A DNA stretch of 55,346 nucleotides from CAZSSM01 sp964609385. GTDB lineage: Bacteria > Planctomycetota > Planctomycetia > Isosphaerales > Isosphaeraceae. Both the position numbers and the translations under genes were made by a program. The notes under the pieces are model-generated. The model searched no databases and was not told where the DNA came from. It was given only the letters and a program-made list of their open reading frames with translations. Positions 28,008-36,991 of the stretch are shown in pieces (position 1 is the first letter of the stretch; the number at the start of each line of letters is the position of its first letter). The stretch is taken from NCBI GenBank assembly GCA_964609385.1, contig CAZSSM010000049.1, positions 1 through 55,346 on the forward strand, given 5' to 3'.

Positions 28008-28733
28008 TCAAGGAGCGCGGTCGGGTCGTCGAGGCCGATATCCCGGGGACAGCCGACCTCCCAGTTTGATCGATTCCAGTTTCTCGTCTCCGGAGACCAG
28101 CCGGACGGTCAAACGACCCTGATCCTTGCGTCGATCGACGACCCCTGCGGTGCATTCGACGACCATCCGATCTTTGGTCGAGGTGAGGGTCGTCTCCGGT
28201 TCCCGAAACTGGAAGAAACCGTCCTGGTTGAGTTGCTGCCAGAGTTGCATCAACCCCTGCGCGGCCTTCCGAGCCACCTCCCGATCCCGCAAGGGGCCGA
28301 GGTTCTCCCGGAAATAGACCTGAACCTCTTCGGCCGACCGGAGAGGAGTCACGTCCTCGCCCCGGACCGCGAACACATTGTTCGCCCCCAGAGATTCGTC
28401 AGGGACGACGGTGACTGGGTATTGGCGATAACGGAGTACGAAGAACGTGACGTTCGGAAACAAAGCCGACAATTCGGCCGATTCGACGGCAGAAACATCG
28501 GCATATTTTACGCTCTCATACTGTCCGAGAAATTCGTCGAGCCGCCTCTTCTCGGGACCGGGAACCTCGGCCGCACCCGCATCCTGCTTCGGCCGATCCG
28601 ATCCGCCCGGCCCGGGAGACACGGTCGGCTTGACCGGTTTCGAGACGCTCGCCCCCTGCTGCCTTGGAGGATCCTCGAACGACGCGGAGGAGATGGCCAC
28701 GAAAATTGCGCACCACAAAGTCATGTGAAGCAT
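28008..28733 (-). CDS. Secreted protein of unknown function
   Basis: This 241-residue protein has an N-terminal hydrophobic signal segment (TLWCAIFVAISSAS), a Pro/Gly/Ser-rich linker (~20-60) and a folded C-terminal part of ~170 residues with alternating helices and strands (FLGQYESVKYADV; FFVLRYRQYPVTVV; DRMVVECTAGVV). No known family was recognised. The start is supported by AAGGGA about 7 bases upstream. It is convergent with eboA, only 24 bases apart, so it is not part of an ebo operon. Confidence 0.65.
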   Translation of the reverse strand: MLHMTLWCAIFVAISSASFEDPPRQQGASVSKPVKPTVSPGPGGSDRPKQDAGAAEVPGPEKRRLDEFLGQYESVKYADVSAVESAELSALFPNVTFFVLRYRQYPVTVVPDESLGANNVFAVRGEDVTPLRSAEEVQVYFRENLGPLRDREVARKAAQGLMQLWQQLNQDGFFQFREPETTLTSTKDRMVVECTAGVVDRRKDQGRLTVRLVSGDEKLESIKLGGRLSPGYRPRRPDRAP

Positions 28734-29302
28734 ATGAGGTCCCTTCGTCGAGCGTGTCTCCGGCGATTCCAGGACAGCGGCTTATTCTATGCCGCATTCG
28801 TCGAAAAACAATCCGGTCCTCATAGACCATCCTTCTCAACCGGCGACCCACGGCCCGGAACTCGCCGCGAACGGATGAATCTTCGGACGAACCGCCCATC
28901 CTGATGCATCCATGTGGCCCGTTGATGCCCCGAATCCCCCGTAGGCGACGGCCTCGGAACCCCGTCCACTTCCCATCCTCTGCTCATCGCCGCCGTTCGA
29001 GAAACGGGACGAGAGGGCGGAGCAAGCAAGATGGATCAAGGGCCTTGTCCACACCAACGGAGAAAACTCTCGGCCAAGTCCGATTTTGCCCATCGCGCCA
29101 ATTCGCGGTTTATTGCGGGGAAGTGTCAAAATTGAGAGGCATTCCAGACTCGAACTTTTTAGGACCGAACAAGGCTCAGAGCCATTTCAAGGGCCGTACC
29201 ATGTGATCGCTGAAATCTTTTGGCATCTCCCACCAAAGCCCGCTACACTGTGTATCTCACAGACTCTGTCGATCCTGTTGCGCATCGAATGAGGAACCGA
29301 TC
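28734..29302. other. Divergent intergenic region
   Basis: No gene is supported here. A probable promoter for the following plus-strand gene is at 29220-29249. Confidence 0.5.
29220..29249 (+). promoter_or_regulatory. Sigma-70-like promoter
   Basis: TTGGCA (29220-29225), an 18-base spacer and TACACT (29244-29249) lie 54 bases upstream of the large secreted-protein start; GAGGA precedes that start by about 8 bases. The boxes are close to consensus for a GC-rich genome. Confidence 0.45.
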
Positions 29303-31518
29303 ATGACAGGTCAGCATACTGCTTTGGCAAGGATCCGATCGGGTCAGTCCTCCCGCCTTCGAGTCCGTTTGACGACGTGGATGCTGTCAACGCTCGTAAT
29401 CATCACGGCCCTCGGCTCGTCGTGGGCTCAAGAACGTGAGGCGTCCGCGGTCGCCAGGGGCCCGGAGATGAGCCCGATCGTCCCGGCGACCACGATGTCG
29501 AGGAACCTGAGGGTCGTTGATTCGGCACCGCAATGGCAGCCTGNNNNNNNNNNCCGATTCAGCGGGTCAATCCCCGTCGACACTACGGTCGGGAGCCGCG
29601 ATTGCTCCGGATCCCCAAGCCCGCTCCCAAGCGGGACCCCTTGCTGGGCTTCCAGTCCCGGATGGCTGCCGTCGGGATGCTCCGCGCGTTCGATCCGCCC
29701 GTCCTGAACTTCGAAGGTCAGGGGTTCAATGGGGTTAACCCGCCCGACATGGTCGGTGATGTGGGGACCCGGTATTACATCCAGGCCATCAATGCCCCCG
29801 ACGGCGCCCGGTACGCGATCTACCGCAAGTCGGATGGGGCCCTCGAGGCGGGACCGTTCCTGATGAGCGACCTGGGTGGCCCGACCGGCCTCGGCGACCC
29901 GATCGTTCTGTACGACCACCTGGCCGATCGCTGGCTCCTGAGCGAATTTGGCGCCGACGATAACTTACTCATCGTCTATATATCGCGCACGAACGATCCG
30001 ATCAGCGGTGGCTGGTTCGGTTACCAGTTCCCCACACCTCACTTCCCCGACTACCCCAAATATGGGGTCTGGCCCGACGCCTATTACGTCACGACGAATG
30101 AGAGCGATGGTCCAGCCATCTACGCGTTGGACCGCGCGGAGATGCTCGACGGGGACCCCGCCCGGCTCCAGCGGTTCCTGGCCCCGGAACTGAACGGCTT
30201 CGGGTTCCAAGCGCTCACGCCCTGCGACCTCGACGGACCGGCGCCGCCTGCCGGATCGCCCCACTACCTGCTCCGCCACCACGACGACGAGGTCCACAAC
30301 GTCGGGGCCAACGATCCCACCCAGGACTTCCTGGACCTCTACGAATTCCGGGTCGACTGGACCGAACCCGCCAACTCCACCTTGACCGGCCCCACGGGGA
30401 TCCCGATCAGCGAGTTCGACTCCGACCTCTGCGGCCTGGTCTCCTTCAGTTGCTTCCCCCAGCAAGGTTCGAGCATCCGACTTGACCCGCTGCGCGAGGT
30501 CATCATGTGGCGCGTCCCGTACCGGAACTTCGGGACCCATGAGACGATCGTGGGCTCGTTCGTGACCGACGTGGACGGTGACGATCACGGGGGCGTCCGC
30601 TGGTTCGAACTGCGCAAAGACTCCACCCAAGGTTGGCATATTCATCAGGAAGGAACATATGCCCCGGACGGCAACGACCGCTGGATGTCCACCATCGCCA
30701 TGGACGGATCCGGGAACATCGCGCTCGGGTACAACGTGACCAGCGTGACGTCCTTCCCGGGGCTGCGTTACGTGGGTCGCCTGGAATCCGATCCCATGGG
30801 CACCATGCCGATCCAGGAGCAGACCTTAATTGCAGGGGCGGGCGCCAACACGAGCTTCCGATACGGAGATTACTCCGCCCTGAGCATCGATCCCAACGAC
30901 GATCGGCTCTTCTGGTTCACCGGGCAGTACAACCCGCAATCGCGTTGGTCGACGAGGATCGGCGCCTTCCGGTTCCAAGATTCCGACGACGATGGACCCG
31001 ACGGAGACGATCCCGACATTGACGGTGAGCCGGAGCCGAAGGAACCGGCGTCCCTGGAGTTCTCGTATGCCGCCAAGATGATCTGCGGACGACAGAAGGA
31101 CCCAGAGGACAGGCGTCTCGCCCCGGGTTTCTACGCCACATCGGTCAACATCCACAATCCGAACAATCAGCCCGTCACATTCCTCAAGAGGCTGGCGCTC
31201 ACCTTTCCGCCCGGGAGGCAGCGACCCGGCGAAGTCCTCACGATCACCGAGGACACGTTGGGGCCACACGAGGCGCTCCAGGTCGATTGCGCGGACCTTG
31301 AGGAGCGGCTGTTCTCCGGGAGCCTGCCCGCCCCGTACATCGAAGGGTTCCTCATCATTCAGAGCCCCGCGAGCCTGGGTGTGACGGCGGTCTACACAAC
31401 CGCACCCATCGACGAAGCGGGGAACGTCCAGGGCGTCAGCAGCATCCACGTTGAGCCGGTCGGGGAACGACGCACGAGGGTCAGTCGACCCGACCTGGTC
31501 CCAGTCCCAGCCCCGTAG
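29303..31518 (+). CDS. Large secreted protein, interrupted by a sequence gap
   Basis: The protein starts with a signal peptide (STLVIITALGSSWAQ). Ten Ns at 29544-29553 interrupt it, and the frame before and after differs by two, so the gap size is not real and the coding sequence is one gene. The main part (to about 30990) belongs to a broad family of extracellular, probably beta-propeller-like proteins. Its motifs are NPPDMVGDVGTRYYIQAIN, GDPIVLYDHLADRWLLS, DYPKYGVWPDAYYVT and FRYGDYSALSIDPND. An acidic Asp-rich linker (DSDDDGPDGDDPD) follows. A C-terminal module of ~140 residues (PGFYATSVNIHNPNNQPV; YIEGFLIIQSPASLGVTAVY) looks like a beta-sandwich. The substrate or partner is unknown. Confidence 0.75.
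29544..29553. other. Assembly gap (10 N)
   Basis: Ten undetermined bases lie inside the large secreted-protein gene. The reading frames on either side are offset by two, so the true missing length is not ten. Confidence 0.98.
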
Positions 31519-31932
31519 CTTGGGGTCTGCCGACGGGAGAACGGCCGGCTCCTGGTGCGTGTCGAGAACACGGGTCCGGATCCGCGTCGATGCCCTGCAC
31601 CAGGACGAGGAGTCGGAAGAGATCAACAACGATGTCCAGGACTCGGGCGTCGGTCGATCTCCGTCTTCGAGATCGACCGAGGATCGCGGAGTCACGGAAC
31701 CCCTTTGGTCATCCGTGCTTGCAATTAGAACGCGTCGCGTCGACCACGATCCGATTCCCTCCGAAACGCTCCCAGGCTGCCCAGGCAATACAGAACGGCC
31801 CAATCCGGATCGGGCTCGCCCTGCGAGCGATCTGGGATCTTGGTACGATGGTCTTCACAGGATCATCAACCTCTCGGCGCTCTCTTGGGTGGCGTGCTGG
31901 GAGGCAGTTCATCGCCCAGGGAGCCCGAGACG
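31519..31932. other. Intergenic, no gene supported
   Basis: This gap lies between the large secreted-protein gene and eboB. A short minus-strand frame (31709-31912) contains a faintly transposase-like GGNRIVVDATRSN, but it is too short and isolated to call. The eboB promoter presumably lies here. Confidence 0.4.
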
Positions 31933-32880
31933 ATGCGGTTCATCGACCCTCACATCCACATGAGCGCGCGGACGACCGACGACTACGAGGCGATGGCAGC
32001 GGCCGGTGTGGTGGCCGTCATCGAGCCGGCCTTCTGGCTCGGCCAACCGCGGACGACCGTCGGTTCGTTCCAGGATTACTTCGCCAGCCTGGTCGGTTGG
32101 GAGCGGTTCCGCGCCGCCCAGTTCGGCATCCGTCACTACTGCACGATCGGCCTCAACAGCAAGGAGGCCAACAACGAGCCGCTGTCCCGAGAGGTCCTGG
32201 AGATCCTGCCGCTCTATCTGGCCAAGGAGGGCGTGGTGGCCGTCGGCGAGATCGGCTACGACGACATGACCGCCGCCGAGGAAACCGCCTTCCGCGCCCA
32301 GTTGGAGCTGGCCAAGCAAGTCGACCTGCCGGTCATGATCCACACGCCGCACCGCAACAAGAAGCAAGGGACGCTCCGGAGCATGGACGTCGTCGAGGAG
32401 CACGGGATCCCGGCCCACAAGGTCGTCATCGACCACAACAACGAGGAGACCGTCCAGGCCGTGCTGGATCGCGGTTACTGGGCGGCCTTCACGATCTACC
32501 CGAAGACCAAGATGGGCAACGAGCGGATGGTCGAGGTGGTCCGCCGCTTCGGCGCCGAGCGGATCATCGTCGACAGCTCGGCCGACTGGGGCGTCTCGGA
32601 CCCCATGGCCGTGCCCAAGACCGGCCGCCTGATGCTCGAGCGCGGAATCCCCGCCGAGCACGTCGAGACCACCTGCTATGCCAACGCTGTCGCCGCCTAC
32701 GGCCAGAGCGGCCAGTTCTCCGAGACCGACTGGCTCAACCCCGCCCCGATCGACCAGCGGACCCTCTTCGAAGGCAACAGCGTCCTCCGAGGCCAACAGC
32801 CCCGGATCGATGAGCCCGCCCCCGTCACCAGCACCAGCACCAGCAACGCCGCCGAGCCGGCCGGCACGCTCATCCAGTGA
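31933..32880 (+). CDS. eboB: EboB-like TatD-family metal-dependent hydrolase
   Basis: This 315-residue protein is of the TatD/amidohydrolase superfamily and resembles EboB of the EBO metabolite cluster. Metal-binding residues are visible: FIDPHIHM at the N-terminus, GEIGYDD (Glu), PVMIHTPHR, VVIDHNNEET and DSSADWGVSDP. EboB-specific segments such as MSARTTDDYEAMAAAGVVAV and EPAFWLGQPRTTVGSF are strong. The substrate is unknown. The start at 31933 is chosen because it gives the canonical MRFIDPH N-terminus with GGGAG upstream; a longer frame from 31840 is not conserved-looking. The C-terminal ~40 residues are Pro/Thr/Ser-rich and probably disordered. Confidence 0.82.
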   Translation: MRFIDPHIHMSARTTDDYEAMAAAGVVAVIEPAFWLGQPRTTVGSFQDYFASLVGWERFRAAQFGIRHYCTIGLNSKEANNEPLSREVLEILPLYLAKEGVVAVGEIGYDDMTAAEETAFRAQLELAKQVDLPVMIHTPHRNKKQGTLRSMDVVEEHGIPAHKVVIDHNNEETVQAVLDRGYWAAFTIYPKTKMGNERMVEVVRRFGAERIIVDSSADWGVSDPMAVPKTGRLMLERGIPAEHVETTCYANAVAAYGQSGQFSETDWLNPAPIDQRTLFEGNSVLRGQQPRIDEPAPVTSTSTSNAAEPAGTLIQ

Positions 32881-32959
32881 TCGGATCGGCCGCTTTCGAA
32901 GACCGACCGCTCTCGCTCTTCTTTGACCGAGGCCACGGCTCCTGAGACGACGTCGGGCC

Positions 32960-33086
32960 GGGGGACGCGTGAAGCAGACCCCGGGAATGATGTCCTTCGG
33001 ATGCCCCTTGAAGATCACCACGGAAGGCAAACTCGCTGGGAATGTTCCCGGGGTCTGCGCGCTGCGCTCGCAGTCCCCAGCCACCC
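32960..33086. repeat. Inverted-repeat element, copy 3 (left end decayed)
   Basis: The right arm ends in CAGTCCCCAGCCACCC as in copies 1 and 2. The inner repeat is perfect over 14 bases: GCAGACCCCGGGAA on the left and TTCCCGGGGTCTGC on the right. The outer left arm has lost most of GGGTGGCTGGGG. It lies 80 bases downstream of eboB. Confidence 0.65.
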
Positions 33087-33179
33087 GAGGCGCCTGACGA
33101 CCGCAACAGGATCGAGAGACCCCCTTTCGCATTCACATTCAAATATAAGATTTCCTCTTGTTGTCCCCGCCTACTGCAA

Positions 33180-33316
33180 GGGTGACTGGGCACAGTGAGC
33201 GCCGTGAGCGGACCCCAGGGCGGATATCTCGAGACCGCCGACCGGTGATCAGACCTCCTGAGATCAACCGGTCGGTCCCGAGGGCTGGCCCCAAGCGAAC
33301 CAATCCTCAGCCACCC
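33180..33316. repeat. Inverted-repeat element, copy 4 (diverged)
   Basis: The left arm GGGTGACTGGGCACAGTGAG, the inner GCGGACCCCA, and a right half reading GGCTGGCCCCAAGCGAACCA then ATCCTCAGCCACCC match copy 2 with scattered substitutions. It starts 93 bases after copy 3 in the same orientation, so the elements again occur as a close pair. The rest of 32881-33358 has no gene. Confidence 0.6.
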
Positions 33317-33358
33317 ACAAGGTCGACCACCTCGGTCCAGAGTGGATTTGTGCCAGCC

Positions 33359-36300
33359 TCACGGGGCGAACGGCTCATCCGGGACGATCGCGTCGAACAG
33401 TCGACCCAGGAGCCGCTGAAAGTCGGAGCGATCGCGGAGGGGTTCGAGGGCCGGATCGTCGGCCATCCGCGTCGCGTCGATCGAACCGGAGGCGATGGCC
33501 CGTTCCAAGGTCTCGACGGCTTCGGCAGCCAGGGCCTCACGATCGGTGGTCGGTGTGTCCGGCGCGAACATGGGCAGGCAGCCGGCGAGGAAGCATGCTT
33601 CCCGATACCGTCCTTCCGGATCGTCCTTTCCTTGGTCGAGCGCGATCGATTCGCGGAACGTCTCCAGAGCTTCCTCGATGCGCCCGAGGTCCCGGAGGAC
33701 GTGGGCGAGATCTTGGAGGTACTGGCTCAGAGATTGGCGATACAGCACGACCTCAGCCGCGCCATCGACAGCCCCGCGTTCGAACTCGATCGCCGCGCGG
33801 AAGTGGATCCGCGCCTCTTCAAAAGATTCCTGCCCCACATAGGACCTTCCCAAAGCGTCCTCGGTGTATCCGATCAGGTGGCGGAAGTCGGGCTGATTGG
33901 GATTGTCGGCGATCAGGGATTGGAACTCTCGAATGGCCTGCTCGTACTCGGCGATCGCCGAACCATAGTGGCCGTGTCCGCGCAAGGCATCTCCGATGTC
34001 GACGTAACGTCTCGCATGGGCGCTCCGATATTCGATGACCTCGGGCTCTTGAGCCAAGAGGACGTCGTACTCTCGGATCGACTGACGGAACAGGGCGATC
34101 GCGTCGCGCGGATCGTCGGATTCCAGCGTCGCGGCCACCATGGCGTGGCCTTCGGCCAATCCCACCCGATAGGAGGCCACACCGGGTTCCCTCGCAACGA
34201 GCTCCTTATATTGGGACAAGGCTCTGTAATTGCAATCGCGCGACAAATCAACATGACCGACAAAATCGTATTGGGCACCGAGGTTCCTCCAGGCCAGGGC
34301 CAGTTGTGAGAGCGCATTGGGATCGTCGGGCCGTTCGGACACGACCTCCTCGCGCAACCCAACCACCTTTTGGAACAGGGCGATCGCCCCATCCGAGTCC
34401 CCGGTCTCACCCATCACGAGGGCGTAGTTCGAGAGACTGTCGGCGAGCTTGGCCCGATCGTTCGGCTCGTCGGGCCGCTCGGCCACGACCGCCTCGCGCA
34501 ACGCGATCGCCTCGCGATACGCCTCACCGGCTCGTTGCGTGTCACCCACCGCGATCAAGATATTCCCGAACGTGTTCTGACTCTCCGCGAGCCCTTCGCG
34601 ATATTCGACGTCGGCGGGCTGCTCCTCCACCAACGCGCGATAGGTCGTGAGTGCCTCAAGGATCGAGTCGCGGGCATAGTCGAGCTGACCGACCCGTTCC
34701 AGGACCGACCCTAAGTTGCTGTAGCTCTCGGCCAGACCCTGACGGTAGCCGATCGTCTCGGGGCGATCGATGATCAGCCTCCGATAGAGGTCGGCCGCCT
34801 TATCATATTCCTGACTCGCCTCTTCATAGCGGCCCAATTGGTACAGGATGCTCCCGTGACTCGTCCGCCCTCGAGCCAACAGGGACAGCTCGACTTCGGA
34901 CGGGTCGGACTTCCTTGAGAGTTCCCGGGTCAGCCGTTCGAAGTAATCGCGGGGGCTCTCCAGCAGGGATTCGAGCAGGGGTCGGGGGAGTTTGGCCGCT
35001 CGGAAGATCTCCGCATTGTCTCCCGTAAAGTAGTTCTCATAGAACGTGATCGAGTCATCGAAACGCTCGTTGGCTTCGTCGTGGGCCAGCGAAATCTCCG
35101 CGGCGCTCATCGCCTGAAGGCGCCAAATGACGGTCAAGGCGATCAGGCCGACCAGCCCGGCGACGACGACCCCCGCGGCGAGCGTCCGGTGGTGTCGGAC
35201 CCAGCGCCAGATTCGGGTGGAGAGGGGGTCTCGGTAGGCGTCGACCGGCTCGTCGGCCTGGAACTGCTCGATCTCCTCGGCCAACGCGTGGGCCGACCGA
35301 TAGCGGTCCTCCGGTCGCTTCACCAGGGCCTTCCGACAGATCGCCGCGAGGGCAGGGGGGACGCGCGGGTTCAGCGAGCGGGGGTCCGGGATCTCCCCCC
35401 GACGGACTGCCTTGAGGATCGCGTCGACGTCCGGGCCGTCGACTGGGGCGCGGCCGGTCAGGAGGGCGTAGAGGATCGCGCCCAGGCCGTAGATGTCGGT
35501 GGCCGGCCCCAGCTCCTCAAGGCGCCCTTCGGCCTGCTCAGGACTCATAAACGACGGGGTCCCCAACGCGTTGCCGGCGACGGTCGCCTCGAAGCCGGAT
35601 GCCGAGCGCGGCGACAGTGGATCCTCGTCCGAAGGGGGCACATCGGGGTCCGGGTCGGTCTGCCCTTGAGGTTTGGCTAGGCCCCAGTCGATGATCAAGG
35701 TCTCGCCATATTTGCCCAGCATGACGTTGGCCGGCTTCAAGTCGCGATGGATGACACCTCGACTGTGGGCGTACGCGATGGCTTGGCAGACGTCGATGAA
35801 TCGGCTCAAGAGTTGGCGGAGCCGAAGGTTGTAGGCGGCTGCATTGAGCGTGGGCACCTCGTTGTGGAACGCGTCGATGGCGTCCTTGAGGCTGTCCCCC
35901 TGGATGAACCGCATGGCGTAGAAGGGCCGGCCGTCTTCGTGGGTCCCCAAGCCGTAGACCGGCACGATCCCCGGATGTTCCAGGTTGCCGTTGATCTCGG
36001 CCTCGAGCATGAACCGCGATCGGAGTCGAGGCATCCGCTCATACTGCGGTTGGATCTCCTTCAAGGCCACCTGGCGCCCGAGTTCCTCGTCGCGGGCCAC
36101 GTAGACCTGGCCCAGGCCGCCCCGGGCATGGAGTCGAAGGACCCGAAACCGACGTCCCGCCGTGTGCGATCCACCCGCATCGACGCCTTCGGTCCTCAAG
36201 GCCCGGGAGAAATCGTCCAGGACGAGCGTGGCATCGTCGACCGCCCGCGCTTCCATCCCATAAGGTTCGGTCTTGCTGGCCAACGGAGCGACGCGGGCCT

Positions 36301-36619
36301 GGACTTCGGGCGCATTGATCATCGCCAAGGCATCCCAGACCGGCGTGACGTCGGAAAGCACGCCCAAGCTCCGTGTCGCGTCACCGTCATGCTTCTTCAG
36401 GTGACGCGCCACCAGGGGGTCCAGCAAAGTGTGATCCTCCGGAGTCAACGCCCCCCGATCGAGCAGGATCTGCTCCAACGGCTTGGCCTGGTCGGAGACC
36501 CAAACGCGCATCGCCTCGACGAACTGATCGCGATCGATGCAGCCCATCTGCAAGGCCAGGATCCCGAACAGCAGGTTGCGATCGACCGGCCCCGTCTCCG
36601 CGCTCATCGTCGACCCCAT
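33359..36619 (-). CDS. Serine/threonine protein kinase with TPR repeats (kinase-TPR 1)
   Basis: This 1086-residue membrane kinase has an N-terminal ~70-residue module (LLFGILALQMGCIDRDQFVE; AKPLEQILLDRGALTPED), a Hanks kinase domain (~155-450), a transmembrane helix (~479-499) and about ten TPR-like repeats to the C-terminus. Kinase motifs are ARGGLGQVYVARDEELGR, Lys187, HRDLKPANVM (~291-300) and GTPSFMSPEQA. DWG (311-313) stands in place of the usual DFG. The start at 36619 has GGAG just upstream. It is the last of three consecutive kinase-TPR genes on the minus strand. TPRs probably recruit substrates or partners at the outer face of the cytoplasmic membrane; this is inference. Confidence 0.9.
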   Translation of the reverse strand: MGSTMSAETGPVDRNLLFGILALQMGCIDRDQFVEAMRVWVSDQAKPLEQILLDRGALTPEDHTLLDPLVARHLKKHDGDATRSLGVLSDVTPVWDALAMINAPEVQARVAPLASKTEPYGMEARAVDDATLVLDDFSRALRTEGVDAGGSHTAGRRFRVLRLHARGGLGQVYVARDEELGRQVALKEIQPQYERMPRLRSRFMLEAEINGNLEHPGIVPVYGLGTHEDGRPFYAMRFIQGDSLKDAIDAFHNEVPTLNAAAYNLRLRQLLSRFIDVCQAIAYAHSRGVIHRDLKPANVMLGKYGETLIIDWGLAKPQGQTDPDPDVPPSDEDPLSPRSASGFEATVAGNALGTPSFMSPEQAEGRLEELGPATDIYGLGAILYALLTGRAPVDGPDVDAILKAVRRGEIPDPRSLNPRVPPALAAICRKALVKRPEDRYRSAHALAEEIEQFQADEPVDAYRDPLSTRIWRWVRHHRTLAAGVVVAGLVGLIALTVIWRLQAMSAAEISLAHDEANERFDDSITFYENYFTGDNAEIFRAAKLPRPLLESLLESPRDYFERLTRELSRKSDPSEVELSLLARGRTSHGSILYQLGRYEEASQEYDKAADLYRRLIIDRPETIGYRQGLAESYSNLGSVLERVGQLDYARDSILEALTTYRALVEEQPADVEYREGLAESQNTFGNILIAVGDTQRAGEAYREAIALREAVVAERPDEPNDRAKLADSLSNYALVMGETGDSDGAIALFQKVVGLREEVVSERPDDPNALSQLALAWRNLGAQYDFVGHVDLSRDCNYRALSQYKELVAREPGVASYRVGLAEGHAMVAATLESDDPRDAIALFRQSIREYDVLLAQEPEVIEYRSAHARRYVDIGDALRGHGHYGSAIAEYEQAIREFQSLIADNPNQPDFRHLIGYTEDALGRSYVGQESFEEARIHFRAAIEFERGAVDGAAEVVLYRQSLSQYLQDLAHVLRDLGRIEEALETFRESIALDQGKDDPEGRYREACFLAGCLPMFAPDTPTTDREALAAEAVETLERAIASGSIDATRMADDPALEPLRDRSDFQRLLGRLFDAIVPDEPFAP

Positions 36620-36991
36620 ATCAACTCCAACGGAAGGACGGGTCGGCCTCGGAGGTCGACCTCCACCCATCATACCCGAAGGATCGTGCCGCGAAGCTCG
36701 GTCCTTCGTTCGTCATGACGATTGCTGCGGACGACAACCGTTCCCCCACGATCGTAGCACCGGCCTTGGCAAGCGATCGCACCAAGTCGCCCTCCAGCAT
36801 TCATCCACTCCGAGCGGGAATCCTCGGAACGGTGTCGAAGCCCCGTGCATCGAAGACCTTATGGGACCTCCTGTTCACTCGAAACACCAACGCGCGGGGC
36901 CGATCGAAACTCCGACGCAGAAATACGACGCGACGATACTTTCGTTACAGACCAGTTACAAAATACACAATGATATGCTTTCCGTCTTCGA
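36620..36991. other. Intergenic region between kinase-TPR 2 and kinase-TPR 1
   Basis: This is the gap between two same-strand kinase genes. It is AT-richer near 36900-36980. No gene is supported; a promoter for the downstream kinase may lie here. Confidence 0.4.

Noticed and set aside
31709..31912. Short minus-strand frame with GGNRIVVDATRSN, reminiscent of a transposase piece
   Set aside because: It is only 67 codons long, lacks catalytic residues, terminal repeats or neighbouring fragments, so an insertion-sequence remnant cannot be supported.
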